Below, in pieces: positions 1 to 6,911 of a stretch of 7,394 bases of DNA. The stretch lies in contig JAURMJ010000221.1 of NCBI GenBank assembly GCA_030830765.1, positions 1 through 7,394 of the forward strand, given 5' to 3'. The notes under the pieces are model-generated. The model saw only the letters and a list, made by a program, of their open reading frames with translations. It had not been told where the DNA came from and ran no database searches. Made by a program: the position numbers and the translations under genes. This stretch comes from Quisquiliibacterium sp. (GTDB lineage: Bacteria; Pseudomonadota; Gammaproteobacteria; Burkholderiales; Burkholderiaceae_E). Position 1 is the stretch's first letter. The number at the start of each line of letters is the position of its first letter.

Positions 1-2356
1 CGATCCCGTCGGCGTCGGCCAGCACGCTCAAGGGTTCAAGCAGCCTGGCCTGCAGCAATCCGCTGCTGCTCATCTGTGTGATGCTTGCCCGCCAGCGATC
101 CGAATAGCCGCCTCGCCCGGCAAGGCGTATTCCGAACTGTTGAGCCGCCAGATCGGCCTTGAACCGGTGATCGGCCAGTGCGCCATCAAGTTCGAGTGTC
201 AGACGCCGGGCATGTTGTCCTGCACGGCGGATCTCATCGAGTTGAACAGACAGCTTCACCTGTCCGCCGGCGCCGGAAGTCTCCAGTGCGGGAGTCGACC
301 CGGAGATCCGCAGCGATCCGATCTGCAACTGCCCGGGGAGCGATAACCGGCTTGCGCTTGCAGTCAGTTCGAGCGCAGGACGATGCAGTTTGCCCGACAG
401 CACGGCTTGAAGGTTCAATTCGCCACCGAAGCCCTCCAGCCCCGGCAGGGCGGCGAGTCGGGCCAGATTGTCGGTGCGGAACTCAAGCTTCAGGCGTTCG
501 CCGGCAAGACCCAGTCCACCCTGCACCTTCAACCGTGCCTGATCCAGGCTCAGTTGAAGACGGGCATCGGAAAACCCTTCACCCATGAGGCTTGCACGAC
601 CCTGTGCGGCGAGCGTGGAGCCAGCCAGTTTGCCTTGCAAACGCTCAATTTCAAGCTCGTAGCGAACAGGTCCTGATGGGACCGGTTTCGTGGCGAAATT
701 CACCCGTCCCTGCAGCTGACCGGGCAGACGAACCAGCATGTCCTGCCAGGTGACTACCTGACCACTTGACGCATTCGAGCCCGCCAGAACTTCTGGCTTG
801 GGGGCAGGCCCGCCGGTATCCGCAACGAGCGGCTCCAAGGCGACAACGCGATCCTTGAGCCGAGCCAGCATGATGCCAAGCCTTGAGGGATCCACTCCGC
901 TGAAGCCAGCTGTGACCTGCAACGCATGCGGCACCTGCAGGTCAAGTTTGCCCCGGGCATCGAACCGCGCCGAAGTGATACCAGGCAATCCGGACAACTG
1001 CGCCTGCTCGACAAGCAAGTGAGTGCCTTCAAGCCGGGCGGCGGCAGCCAGTGTGGTCCCGCCCATGGACGCATCGCGCAACTCAAGCTCGGCACGGGTG
1101 CCGGCGACACCAATCCGTCCGTCAAGCCGCATGCCGGATAAGGCCGACGTGAATACGCCGGGATCCAGGTCCGCGACGGCAAGCTCAGCCTGCATTGCTG
1201 GCACATTGAACTGAGCCAGCCGCCGCATTTGCGTCGTATCGATGCGGACCGCACCTCGCATACGACCCTCGCCGGGCATCTGAAGCTGCAATTGCTTCAG
1301 ATCAAGGATGCCGTCGCGCCAGTGCACTTCGGACTGGACCCTCCGTAATGGCAGCGCCTGCTGCGCGAAGACTCCTGCCAGCGAGTTCTCGATCTGAATT
1401 TCGCCTTCCAGCACAAGATCGCTGCCCTCGCGAGGTAATTGCAAGGTGGCATCGGCCTGCCCCCCCAGCAGCATCGGCAGACCGGTCTCCATCCCGAGCG
1501 CCGCGGGATCCAGGTCTCGCACCATCAGCTTCACCGGACCGATCAATTGATCCTGGAATGGGAACAGCGGGAATCGGACTGCAACCAGACCCGGTTGTGA
1601 AACGGATGAAACGCCCGCCGGTGCATCATCCCTCGTCTTGACGCGCACGCTGGCTGGCACGCTGGCCGCCACACTGACCATCAAACGGTCCAGATTGCCA
1701 GCCAGTAAGGCGGCAACCGGCAGCTGACGCCAACTGGCCTCGAATTGCCCCGCAATCAGCATCGCGTACGGTGCAGAGTCTGTGATCTGACCAGTCAGAC
1801 TCAGGGGGCCGAACGCGCTGGCGAGGTCTAACTTCTCGATGCGCAACTGCCCGGGCTGATAGGTCGCTGCCAGCGACAGTTTTTCCAGTCTGATCGGTGC
1901 TGCATCCGGAAGATCGACCTGCAGCCGATCAACTGTAAGTTCCCGCAGACGTACCCCGAGCGGCAGAACAATTTCGGCCGGTATGTGTATCGGCGAAGCT
2001 GAAGTCTGTTTTGAAGTCGCGGGCCGCACCCGGACATCGGCAACAGACAGACGCGTCAAGTCAAGCTCACGCCGCAACAGTGCCCACGGCTGCCAGGCGA
2101 ACCGAAGATCGCGCAACTCGACGATCAGACCCTTTGGCTCGGCGCCCGTCTCAGGATCGCGCCATGCCAGGTGATCCACATGCAGATCGCCGAACAGCGA
2201 ACCGCTGACCTGGCCATAATGCAGCCGTCCGTCACTGGCCATCACCGCCTGGTCCAATGCGAACCGCAGGAACTGCGCACGACCGACCCACCAGCCTGCA
2301 GCCCACAGCGCGAGCAGTCCGACGACAAGGGTGACGAGCAGTTTCTTGCGGGCCAT
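1..2356 (-). CDS. tamB: TamB, inner-membrane-anchored subunit of the translocation and assembly module (N-terminal 785 residues, truncated by the window edge)
   Basis: TamB is a very long periplasm-spanning protein. It is anchored in the inner membrane and works with TamA in outer-membrane protein assembly and probably phospholipid transport. Reading leftward from ATG at 2356, the frame stays open to base 1, giving 785 codons with no stop. Residues 1-5 are basic (MARKK) and residues 6-24 form a hydrophobic, Trp-rich signal anchor. The rest is the amphipathic, beta-rich, low-cysteine sequence typical of the AsmA/TamB superfamily, with recurring short motifs such as DLDP at 281-284 and 396-399 and GVDPSRLG near 487. 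A Gly/Pro/Ser-rich linker lies at about 513-534. Family members usually exceed 1,200 residues, so the C-terminal DUF490 domain should lie beyond the left edge. The start is fixed by the one-base TGATG overlap with the tamA stop; no clear Shine-Dalgarno is seen, which suggests translational coupling. Identity rests on the anchor, composition and the adjoining tamA. Confidence 0.9.
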   Translation of the reverse strand, partial: MARKKLLVTLVVGLLALWAAGWWVGRAQFLRFALDQAVMASDGRLHYGQVSGSLFGDLHVDHLAWRDPETGAEPKGLIVELRDLRFAWQPWALLRRELDLTRLSVADVRVRPATSKQTSASPIHIPAEIVLPLGVRLRELTVDRLQVDLPDAAPIRLEKLSLAATYQPGQLRIEKLDLASAFGPLSLTGQITDSAPYAMLIAGQFEASWRQLPVAALLAGNLDRLMVSVAASVPASVRVKTRDDAPAGVSSVSQPGLVAVRFPLFPFQDQLIGPVKLMVRDLDPAALGMETGLPMLLGGQADATLQLPREGSDLVLEGEIQIENSLAGVFAQQALPLRRVQSEVHWRDGILDLKQLQLQMPGEGRMRGAVRIDTTQMRRLAQFNVPAMQAELAVADLDPGVFTSALSGMRLDGRIGVAGTRAELELRDASMGGTTLAAAARLEGTHLLVEQAQLSGLPGITSARFDARGKLDLQVPHALQVTAGFSGVDPSRLGIMLARLKDRVVALEPLVADTGGPAPKPEVLAGSNASSGQVVTWQDMLVRLPGQLQGRVNFATKPVPSGPVRYELEIERLQGKLAGSTLAAQGRASLMGEGFSDARLQLSLDQARLKVQGGLGLAGERLKLEFRTDNLARLAALPGLEGFGGELNLQAVLSGKLHRPALELTASASRLSLPGQLQIGSLRISGSTPALETSGAGGQVKLSVQLDEIRRAGQHARRLTLELDGALADHRFKADLAAQQFGIRLAGRGGYSDRWRASITQMSSSGLLQARLLEPLSVLADADGI

Positions 2357-4323
2357 CAGAACGTGTACCCGACCGACAGGTGCAAACGCCATCGGCGTAC
2401 CTGCTCGCCATAGGCGAGATCGACATTGACTGGTCCGACCGGCGAGCGCCAGCGGACGCCAACACCGGCGCCCAGGGCCGGCTTGAATTCATCCCAGGAC
2501 AGACTCGCGCTGCCGGCATCCACAAAGACCGCTCCAGCCCAGGTCGGGCGGATCGGATGCTGATACTCCAGGCTCGCAACGCCGAGCACGCGCCCGCCAA
2601 CAACCGCACTACCCTGCGCCACTCCCAGCCCCAGGTACGGATAACCGCGCACTGTTGTCGAGCCCCCAGTGCGAAACAGGTTTTCGCTGGGAATATTCTC
2701 AAGCGAATCACCCGAAACCCATCCCCCCTCAATCCGGGACACCAGCAGACCATCGGCCAAGATCGAGCTGTCCGGCATTGGCAGGAAATGCATGAGGCGA
2801 CCGTACAAGCGCACAAAAATTCGATTCAGGCTTGCACCCGTGCCCCCCCCTGTGACCTGTGCATTCAGCGTGAATCCGCGATGCGGATCGATCTGCGAAT
2901 CGACCCGACGCAGCATCCAGGCATGAGTCAGGCTGAGCGCCTCGCTGTTTCGCGTGATGTCACCTGCATCACTTTGAATTGCACGACGTTCGGTCTGATA
3001 CTGCAATGCAGTGAACTGCTCAAGCCTTTCACTGCGCTTACCTCGCCCGATATACGCGGTGCTGGTATCGGTCAGCTCTCCCTGCACATCGAGCCGCTCA
3101 GCGCGCACTCCGCCCCGATCGTAGTAGCCATGCCGGTCAGTCGGGGTCCGCAGATTGCCGAAAGCCACGTACTGCAATGATTCGGCCTGCACGCCCGCAT
3201 CTGCGACCCAGCCACGATCAAACATGTTCAGCTTGTCATAGCCGGCCAGTCCGCGCATTCCTTTATCCGTGCTGAAACCCAGGCCGAACGTTGCCCGCTG
3301 GGTTCTGCGTTCGCGCAGGCTGATCTCGATCGGGACGTCCTCACGCTGCGGATCTCGTTCGACGGCCTCAAGATCGGGCAGGATCGTCGCGCTGGAGTAG
3401 TGTCCATCGGCCCGCAAACGGTCCTGAAGAGTCTGCAGCGCATCAAAGGCATAAAGGTCACCGCGCTCCCAGGGCATCAGATCCTCAACGATGCTGCGTG
3501 GGTAACGCGACACGCCGGAGATCTGCGCCCCACCAAAGCGAAGCCGCGGACCGCTGTCGATCATGACCGACAGCGATGCAACCGTCAGTTCGGGATTTAC
3601 CAAGGCCCGGCTTTGCACAACCCGCGCTCGCAGATAACCGCCCTGCTGCAAAACCTCAAGCATGCGTCGCTTGCCGTTTTCCCAGCCTGCCGATTCAAAG
3701 AAAGTGCCCTCGGGCAACGGCCAGTCGGCAAACAGTTTCTCCCGAAAGCCGGTGACCTCAGCAGCCTCTCCGGTCAGCTCGAGGCGCACCAGATTGACAG
3801 TGGTTCGCGCGCCGGCATCGATCACGACCCGAACAAGCGGCACGAGGCGGTCAGCACCTGGCTCGCCGCTCCGCAGCAACGATCCACCCCAAGGGGCGGC
3901 ACCCCTGCGCTGCGCCGTTGATGTGCCATCCCGAAGCACGGCACCGGCCGGTCGCGGCGCCTGCTTCTCGACCGTCACTTTCGCCGAGAAATAGCCGGCA
4001 GCCTGCGCGATCAGCAAACCCTCTTCACGCAGGCGTTCAATAAAAAGATCGAGCTGCGCGGGCTCGAAATCAGGCTCCAGACGCCAGCGCCCCAGCAGCG
4101 TCCTGGTTCGTAGCGGCTCGAGCAGTTCACTGGGAGCATCGATTTCAAGCAGGTAATTGGCCTGGGGGGCCTGCGCCAGTGCACCCGCACCAGGCGTCAA
4201 CAGCAGCAGCGCGATCATCAGGCCTGTCGCAAGGCGCAGCAGGCCCCTGAGACTGGAAAGTTGATCGCATTCAACAGTCATGCGTCCGACCCGATGGTTG
4301 ACGTCGCGTCGGTCCGCGCACAC
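2356..4323 (-). CDS. tamA: TamA, Omp85-family outer-membrane subunit of the translocation and assembly module
   Basis: TamA is an outer-membrane 16-strand barrel of the Omp85 family with three periplasmic POTRA domains; it pairs with TamB. In the 655-residue product, a signal peptide (hydrophobic core about 33-45) ends with ALA at 48-50 or AQA at 50-52. POTRA-like regions follow at roughly 55-170, 172-260 and 262-337, then the barrel at about 340-655. The diagnostic Omp85 motif VRGY is at 558-561. AVFVDAG (598-604) and GVGVRWRSPVGP (620-631) match E. coli TamA closely as I recall it. The chain ends in GYTF, a C-terminal aromatic as expected for a barrel. The GTG start at 4323 has GAGG seven bases upstream and lies 9 bases after the purM stop. 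An ATG at 4281 (residue 15) would give a more typical signal peptide of about 36-38 residues but has a weak ribosome site. The oddity is an extra Gly/Pro/Arg-rich stretch at residues 121-160 inside POTRA1. Confidence 0.93.
   Translation of the reverse strand: MCADRRDVNHRVGRMTVECDQLSSLRGLLRLATGLMIALLLLTPGAGALAQAPQANYLLEIDAPSELLEPLRTRTLLGRWRLEPDFEPAQLDLFIERLREEGLLIAQAAGYFSAKVTVEKQAPRPAGAVLRDGTSTAQRRGAAPWGGSLLRSGEPGADRLVPLVRVVIDAGARTTVNLVRLELTGEAAEVTGFREKLFADWPLPEGTFFESAGWENGKRRMLEVLQQGGYLRARVVQSRALVNPELTVASLSVMIDSGPRLRFGGAQISGVSRYPRSIVEDLMPWERGDLYAFDALQTLQDRLRADGHYSSATILPDLEAVERDPQREDVPIEISLRERRTQRATFGLGFSTDKGMRGLAGYDKLNMFDRGWVADAGVQAESLQYVAFGNLRTPTDRHGYYDRGGVRAERLDVQGELTDTSTAYIGRGKRSERLEQFTALQYQTERRAIQSDAGDITRNSEALSLTHAWMLRRVDSQIDPHRGFTLNAQVTGGGTGASLNRIFVRLYGRLMHFLPMPDSSILADGLLVSRIEGGWVSGDSLENIPSENLFRTGGSTTVRGYPYLGLGVAQGSAVVGGRVLGVASLEYQHPIRPTWAGAVFVDAGSASLSWDEFKPALGAGVGVRWRSPVGPVNVDLAYGEQVRRWRLHLSVGYTF
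3844..3963 (-). other. Gly/Pro/Arg-rich insertion within POTRA domain 1 of TamA
   Basis: This codes TamA residues about 121-160. They lie between the strand ending in KVTVEK and the strand VPLVRVVIDAGARTTV, which would normally be joined by a short turn in POTRA1. The stretch is rich in Gly, Ala, Arg, Ser and Pro and has no predicted hydrophobic core. It is in frame and the flanking POTRA strands look intact, so it is read as a disordered periplasmic loop and not as a frameshift. The DNA below it holds short complementary runs (CCCC, GGGG, CCCC at 3887-3905). The domain boundaries are my estimate. Confidence 0.55.
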
Positions 4324-4332
4324 GCGAACGCC

Positions 4333-5379
4333 TCAGAGGACCACTGTCTGCGCGCTTTCACCTTTCCGATCAACGATCTCCCCGATCCGCCAGGCGCGTT
4401 CGCCGGCTCCGTTGAGCGAATCGAGCGCAGCCTGCGCATCGGCCTGGTCCACGATAACGACCATGCCGATGCCGCAGTTGAAGACCCGATGCATCTCGTG
4501 GTCGGTGATTGCACCTTCGCGCTGCAGCCACTCAAATAATGAGGGCCACTGCCAGGCATCACGATGCAACTGCGCCTGCACGCCCTGCGGCAGCACGCGC
4601 GGCACATTCTCGACGAGTCCACCCCCTGTGATGTGAGCCATGCCCTTGACCCGCAGCTGCGCCATCAGCGCCAGCAGCGGTTTGACGTAAATGCGCGTGG
4701 GCGCCATCACGGCATCGGCAAAGCTGCCGTCCCCAAATGCATCGTTCATGCGCGGGTCAGTGATGCTGCCCCAGGCTCGTTCGATGACCCGACGCACCAG
4801 CGAGTAACCGTTCGAATGCGCTCCGTTCGAAGCCAGGCCGATCACCACATCCCCTGGTCCGATCGACTTGCCATCGATGATTTCGGATTTTTCCACTGCG
4901 CCGACTGCGAAGCCGGCCAGGTCATACTCGCCGTCCGGATACATGCCTGGCATCTCTGCAGTCTCGCCACCAATCAGCGCACAGCCGGCCTGCTCGCAAC
5001 CCTGGGCGATTCCGCCTACGACCGCTGCCGCCGTATCGACATGCAGCCGCCCGCAGGCGAAATAATCGAGAAAGAACAGCGGCTCGGCACCCTGAACGAG
5101 AATGTCGTTGACACTCATCCCGACCAGATCGATCCCGACGGTGTCATGCCGGTTCAGCGTGAATGCCAGCTTCAGCTTGGTGCCGACGCCATCGGTACCG
5201 GAGACCAGGACCGGTTCACGGTAGCGTTTGGGCACCTCGAAAAGCGCGCCAAATCCGCCGATACCGGCCATCACACCTTCGCGCAGAGTGCGACGTGCCA
5301 TCGGTTTAATGCGCTCGACAAGCGCATCGCCAGCGTCAATATCGACACCAGCATCTTTATAAGAGAGCGATGAATTCAT
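4333..5379 (-). CDS. purM: Phosphoribosylformylglycinamidine cyclo-ligase (AIR synthetase)
   Basis: PurM is the cytosolic enzyme of the fifth step of de novo purine synthesis. It closes the imidazole ring of FGAM with ATP to give AIR, ADP and phosphate. The 348-residue product is full length (E. coli PurM is about 345) and aligns end to end with it. [14 protein letters not shown] lies at 4-17, [10 protein letters not shown] at 60-69, [11 protein letters not shown] at 82-92, [11 protein letters not shown] at 137-147, HITGGG at 249-254 and VFNCGIGM at 299-306. These are the nucleotide- and substrate-binding motifs of the PurM/PurL/SelD/ThiL fold. The ATG at 5379 fits the family N-terminus. A GTG at 5442 in the same frame would add 21 unlike residues running through the leader hairpin, so it is rejected. 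The Shine-Dalgarno is weak. In E. coli purN follows purM; here tamA follows after 9 bases, and hda diverges upstream. Confidence 0.97.
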   Translation of the reverse strand: MNSSLSYKDAGVDIDAGDALVERIKPMARRTLREGVMAGIGGFGALFEVPKRYREPVLVSGTDGVGTKLKLAFTLNRHDTVGIDLVGMSVNDILVQGAEPLFFLDYFACGRLHVDTAAAVVGGIAQGCEQAGCALIGGETAEMPGMYPDGEYDLAGFAVGAVEKSEIIDGKSIGPGDVVIGLASNGAHSNGYSLVRRVIERAWGSITDPRMNDAFGDGSFADAVMAPTRIYVKPLLALMAQLRVKGMAHITGGGLVENVPRVLPQGVQAQLHRDAWQWPSLFEWLQREGAITDHEMHRVFNCGIGMVVIVDQADAQAALDSLNGAGERAWRIGEIVDRKGESAQTVVL

Positions 5380-5520
5380 GGGATACTCGCGGCGGCCCGG
5401 CAAGCGCGGACCATCCCCGGTCCGGGCCGATACAATCAACACTCAATTGTAGACCCTGCCGTCGCTCAAGCCCGAGAAGCGGTCTTTGGCACCGGGGCCG
5501 AATGTCCCGTTTTCTTTCTG
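5380..5520. promoter_or_regulatory. Divergent purM/hda intergenic region with facing TACAAT hexamers
   Basis: This 141-base gap is the only noncoding stretch of any size and must hold the start signals of both operons. TACAAT occurs on the plus strand at 5431-5436 and on the minus strand at 5451-5446, as an inverted repeat with a 9-base spacer. Each resembles a sigma70 -10 box facing its own gene. They would give leaders of roughly 80 bases for hda and 60 for purM, with the two promoters overlapping. No good TTGACA-like -35 sits at the correct distance from either, so the pair could instead be an operator. A TTGGCA at 5486-5491 is an alternative -35 for hda but lacks a good -10. I see no E. 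coli-type PurR box. The promoter assignment is inference. Confidence 0.45.
5407..5424 (-). promoter_or_regulatory. Perfect 6-bp inverted repeat, possible hairpin in the purM leader
   Basis: CGGACC at 5407-5412 and GGTCCG at 5419-5424 are exact reverse complements around a 6-base loop. In the purM transcript this would be a GC-rich hairpin ending 27 bases before the ATG at 5379. It has no following U tract, so it does not look like a terminator. It could affect leader stability or be a protein-binding palindrome, or arise by chance in GC-rich DNA. Confidence 0.35.
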
Positions 5521-6228
5521 ATGGCACCCATTCCGCCGCATACGCAACTCGCACTGGACCTGCTCACCGAAGCCGCGCCCTCGTTGCGCACCTTTGTGCC
5601 CGGACGCAACGCAGAGTGCCTCCAGGTCCTCTCGGCGCTCGCGCAGGGCGAGCGCCGCCACCGCTTCGTTTACCTGTGGGGACAACTTGGGAGCGGTCGC
5701 AGCCATCTTCTGAACGCACTTGCCGGTGCGAGACATCTGCACCCCGGTTCCCAAGAGACTGAGTTCGCATTTGAGACCAGCTGCCCGCTTTACGTCGCCG
5801 ACGATGTCAATGAGTTCAGCCAGACAGCCCAGCACCGGCTGTTCCATCTATTCAACCAGGTGCTTGCGCATCCGGAGGCAGCGCTGGTCTGTGCGGGCAA
5901 CAGGCCACCACTGGCGCTGCAATTACGGGAAGATCTGCGCTCCCGCCTTGGCCTTGGTCTGGTGTTCGAACTACACCTGCTTGATGACGAGGATAAAACT
6001 GAAGTGCTGCGCGCCTTTGCCGAGCAGCGCGGCGTATCACTCGCTCCGGACGTGCTTCCCTGGTTGCTGGCCCATCGCTCGCGGGAGATCCGTCGTCTGA
6101 TCGCTGAATTCGATTCCATCGATCGCTATGCACTGATGCGCAAGCGCCCGATCACATTGACGCTGGTGCGCGATTGGCTCTCTGAACAGCCTGACCAGAC
6201 GGTATTTGGGATGAATCCTCAGGACTGA
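5521..6228 (+). CDS. hda: Hda-type DnaA regulatory inactivator (AAA+ protein)
   Basis: Hda is a DnaA homologue lacking the DNA-binding domain. It binds the DNA-loaded sliding clamp and stimulates hydrolysis of DnaA-bound ATP, so replication does not restart. The 235-residue product has the usual family length. A clamp-binding motif QLALDL is at 9-14. The P-loop GQLGSGRS at 54-61 has Arg in place of the usual Lys, as in E. coli Hda. A Walker B-like YVADDV is at 91-96. AGNRPP at 125-130 fits the sensor I region. SRL at 141-143 carries the expected Box VII arginine finger, and SREIRRL at 187-193 the sensor II region. There is no domain IV helix-turn-helix. The ATG at 5521 is the first possible start; no Shine-Dalgarno is visible. 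The gene ends in tandem stops TGA TAA and is followed after 17 bases by the HAD gene. A generic DnaA-like protein without proven RIDA activity is the main alternative. Confidence 0.9.
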   Translation: MAPIPPHTQLALDLLTEAAPSLRTFVPGRNAECLQVLSALAQGERRHRFVYLWGQLGSGRSHLLNALAGARHLHPGSQETEFAFETSCPLYVADDVNEFSQTAQHRLFHLFNQVLAHPEAALVCAGNRPPLALQLREDLRSRLGLGLVFELHLLDDEDKTEVLRAFAEQRGVSLAPDVLPWLLAHRSREIRRLIAEFDSIDRYALMRKRPITLTLVRDWLSEQPDQTVFGMNPQD

Positions 6229-6245
6229 TAAAATCCATTGAAATC

Positions 6246-6911
6246 ATGCATTTAGCCCTCTTCGACCTTGACCACACTCTGTTACCGCTCGACAGCGACT
6301 ACGAGTGGGGGCGTTTTCTTGGACGCATCGGTGCGGTCGACCCCGAGGCCTATCAGCGTGAAAACGAACGCTTCTATCGGGAGTACGTCGCCGGCACGAT
6401 GGATATCGGCGAGTTTCTCGCCTTCTGTCTTGCGCCGCTCGCGGCCAATACCCAAGAACAGCTGGACGCCTGGCACGCGCAATACATGCAGGAGGTCATC
6501 CTGCCGGCGATCCGTCCTGCTGCGACTGAACTTGTAGCCGGCCATCTCGCGCAGGGCCACCTGTGCGCGATCGTCACGGCCACCAATGAGTTTGTTACCG
6601 AGCCGATCGCGCGCGCCTTCGGCATTGAGCACCTGATCGCCACCCGAATTGAACGCCGGAACGGCCGCATCACCGGCCGGCCTCACGGATTGCCGACCTT
6701 CCGAGAGGGCAAGGTCAAACGCACCGACGATTGGCTCGCCTCGCTGGGCAAGTCCTGGAGCAGCTTCGAGCGCTCCTGGTTCTACAGCGACTCGGCCAAT
6801 GATCTTCCGCTGCTTTCCCGCGTGACCGACCCCGTTCCGACCAACCCTGACGCAAAACTGTCCGTGATCGCCCGAGAAAGCGGCTGGCAGATTCTCAAAC
6901 TTTTCCAATGA
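6246..6911 (+). CDS. HAD superfamily subfamily IB hydrolase, SerB-like phosphatase of unknown substrate
   Basis: This is a 221-residue cytosolic phosphatase-like protein with all four HAD motifs. Motif I is FDLDHTL at 6-12, with nucleophile D7 and acid/base D9. An alpha-helical cap follows at about 16-85. Motif II is VTATN at 110-114 (T111). A motif III lysine is K156 or K158 in EGKVKR. Motif IV is YSDSANDLPLL at 180-190, with D182 and D186 for magnesium. Length and motifs fit the HAD-IB group that includes phosphoserine phosphatase and proteins often annotated as histidinol-phosphatase-like. The substrate cannot be settled by sequence, so no gene symbol is given. The ATG at 6246 puts the DxD motif at the usual distance from the N-terminus; the ribosome site is weak. 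The stop overlaps the pcnB start by four bases (ATGA), which implies co-translation with pcnB. Confidence 0.9.
   Translation: MHLALFDLDHTLLPLDSDYEWGRFLGRIGAVDPEAYQRENERFYREYVAGTMDIGEFLAFCLAPLAANTQEQLDAWHAQYMQEVILPAIRPAATELVAGHLAQGHLCAIVTATNEFVTEPIARAFGIEHLIATRIERRNGRITGRPHGLPTFREGKVKRTDDWLASLGKSWSSFERSWFYSDSANDLPLLSRVTDPVPTNPDAKLSVIARESGWQILKLFQ

Noticed and set aside
754..1254. Minus-strand open frame of 166 codons in another frame of tamB
   Set aside because: It is overlapped by the unbroken 785-codon tamB frame; it is Arg/Cys/Ser/Pro-rich, typical of an out-of-frame reading.
2380..3180. Plus-strand open frame of 266 codons antisense to tamA
   Set aside because: It covers the highly conserved barrel end of TamA; the product is Arg/Pro/His-rich without domain features.
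3887..3905. Hairpin or quadruplex in the TamA insertion (CCCC, GGGG, CCCC runs)
   Set aside because: Stems are only four or five base pairs and there are too few G-runs on either strand for a quadruplex.
3400..3921. Plus-strand open frame of 173 codons antisense to tamA
   Set aside because: It is a shadow of the POTRA region, with no plausible start signal or family resemblance.
4564..5373. Long plus-strand open frame of 269 codons antisense to purM
   Set aside because: It lies wholly inside purM, whose protein matches the family end to end; the antisense frame has no recognisable domain and is a by-product of GC-rich codon use.
5380..5442. Upstream GTG extension of purM by 21 residues
   Set aside because: The extra residues do not resemble any PurM N-terminus I know, and they would translate through the leader hairpin and most of the intergenic region.
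5380..5520. PurR operator or purine riboswitch upstream of purM
   Set aside because: I could find neither an ACGCAAACGTTTGCGT-like box nor the conserved purine aptamer core in this short region.
6282..6908. Minus-strand open frame of 208 codons antisense to the HAD gene
   Set aside because: The sense strand carries all four HAD motifs in order; the antisense frame has no recognised domain.
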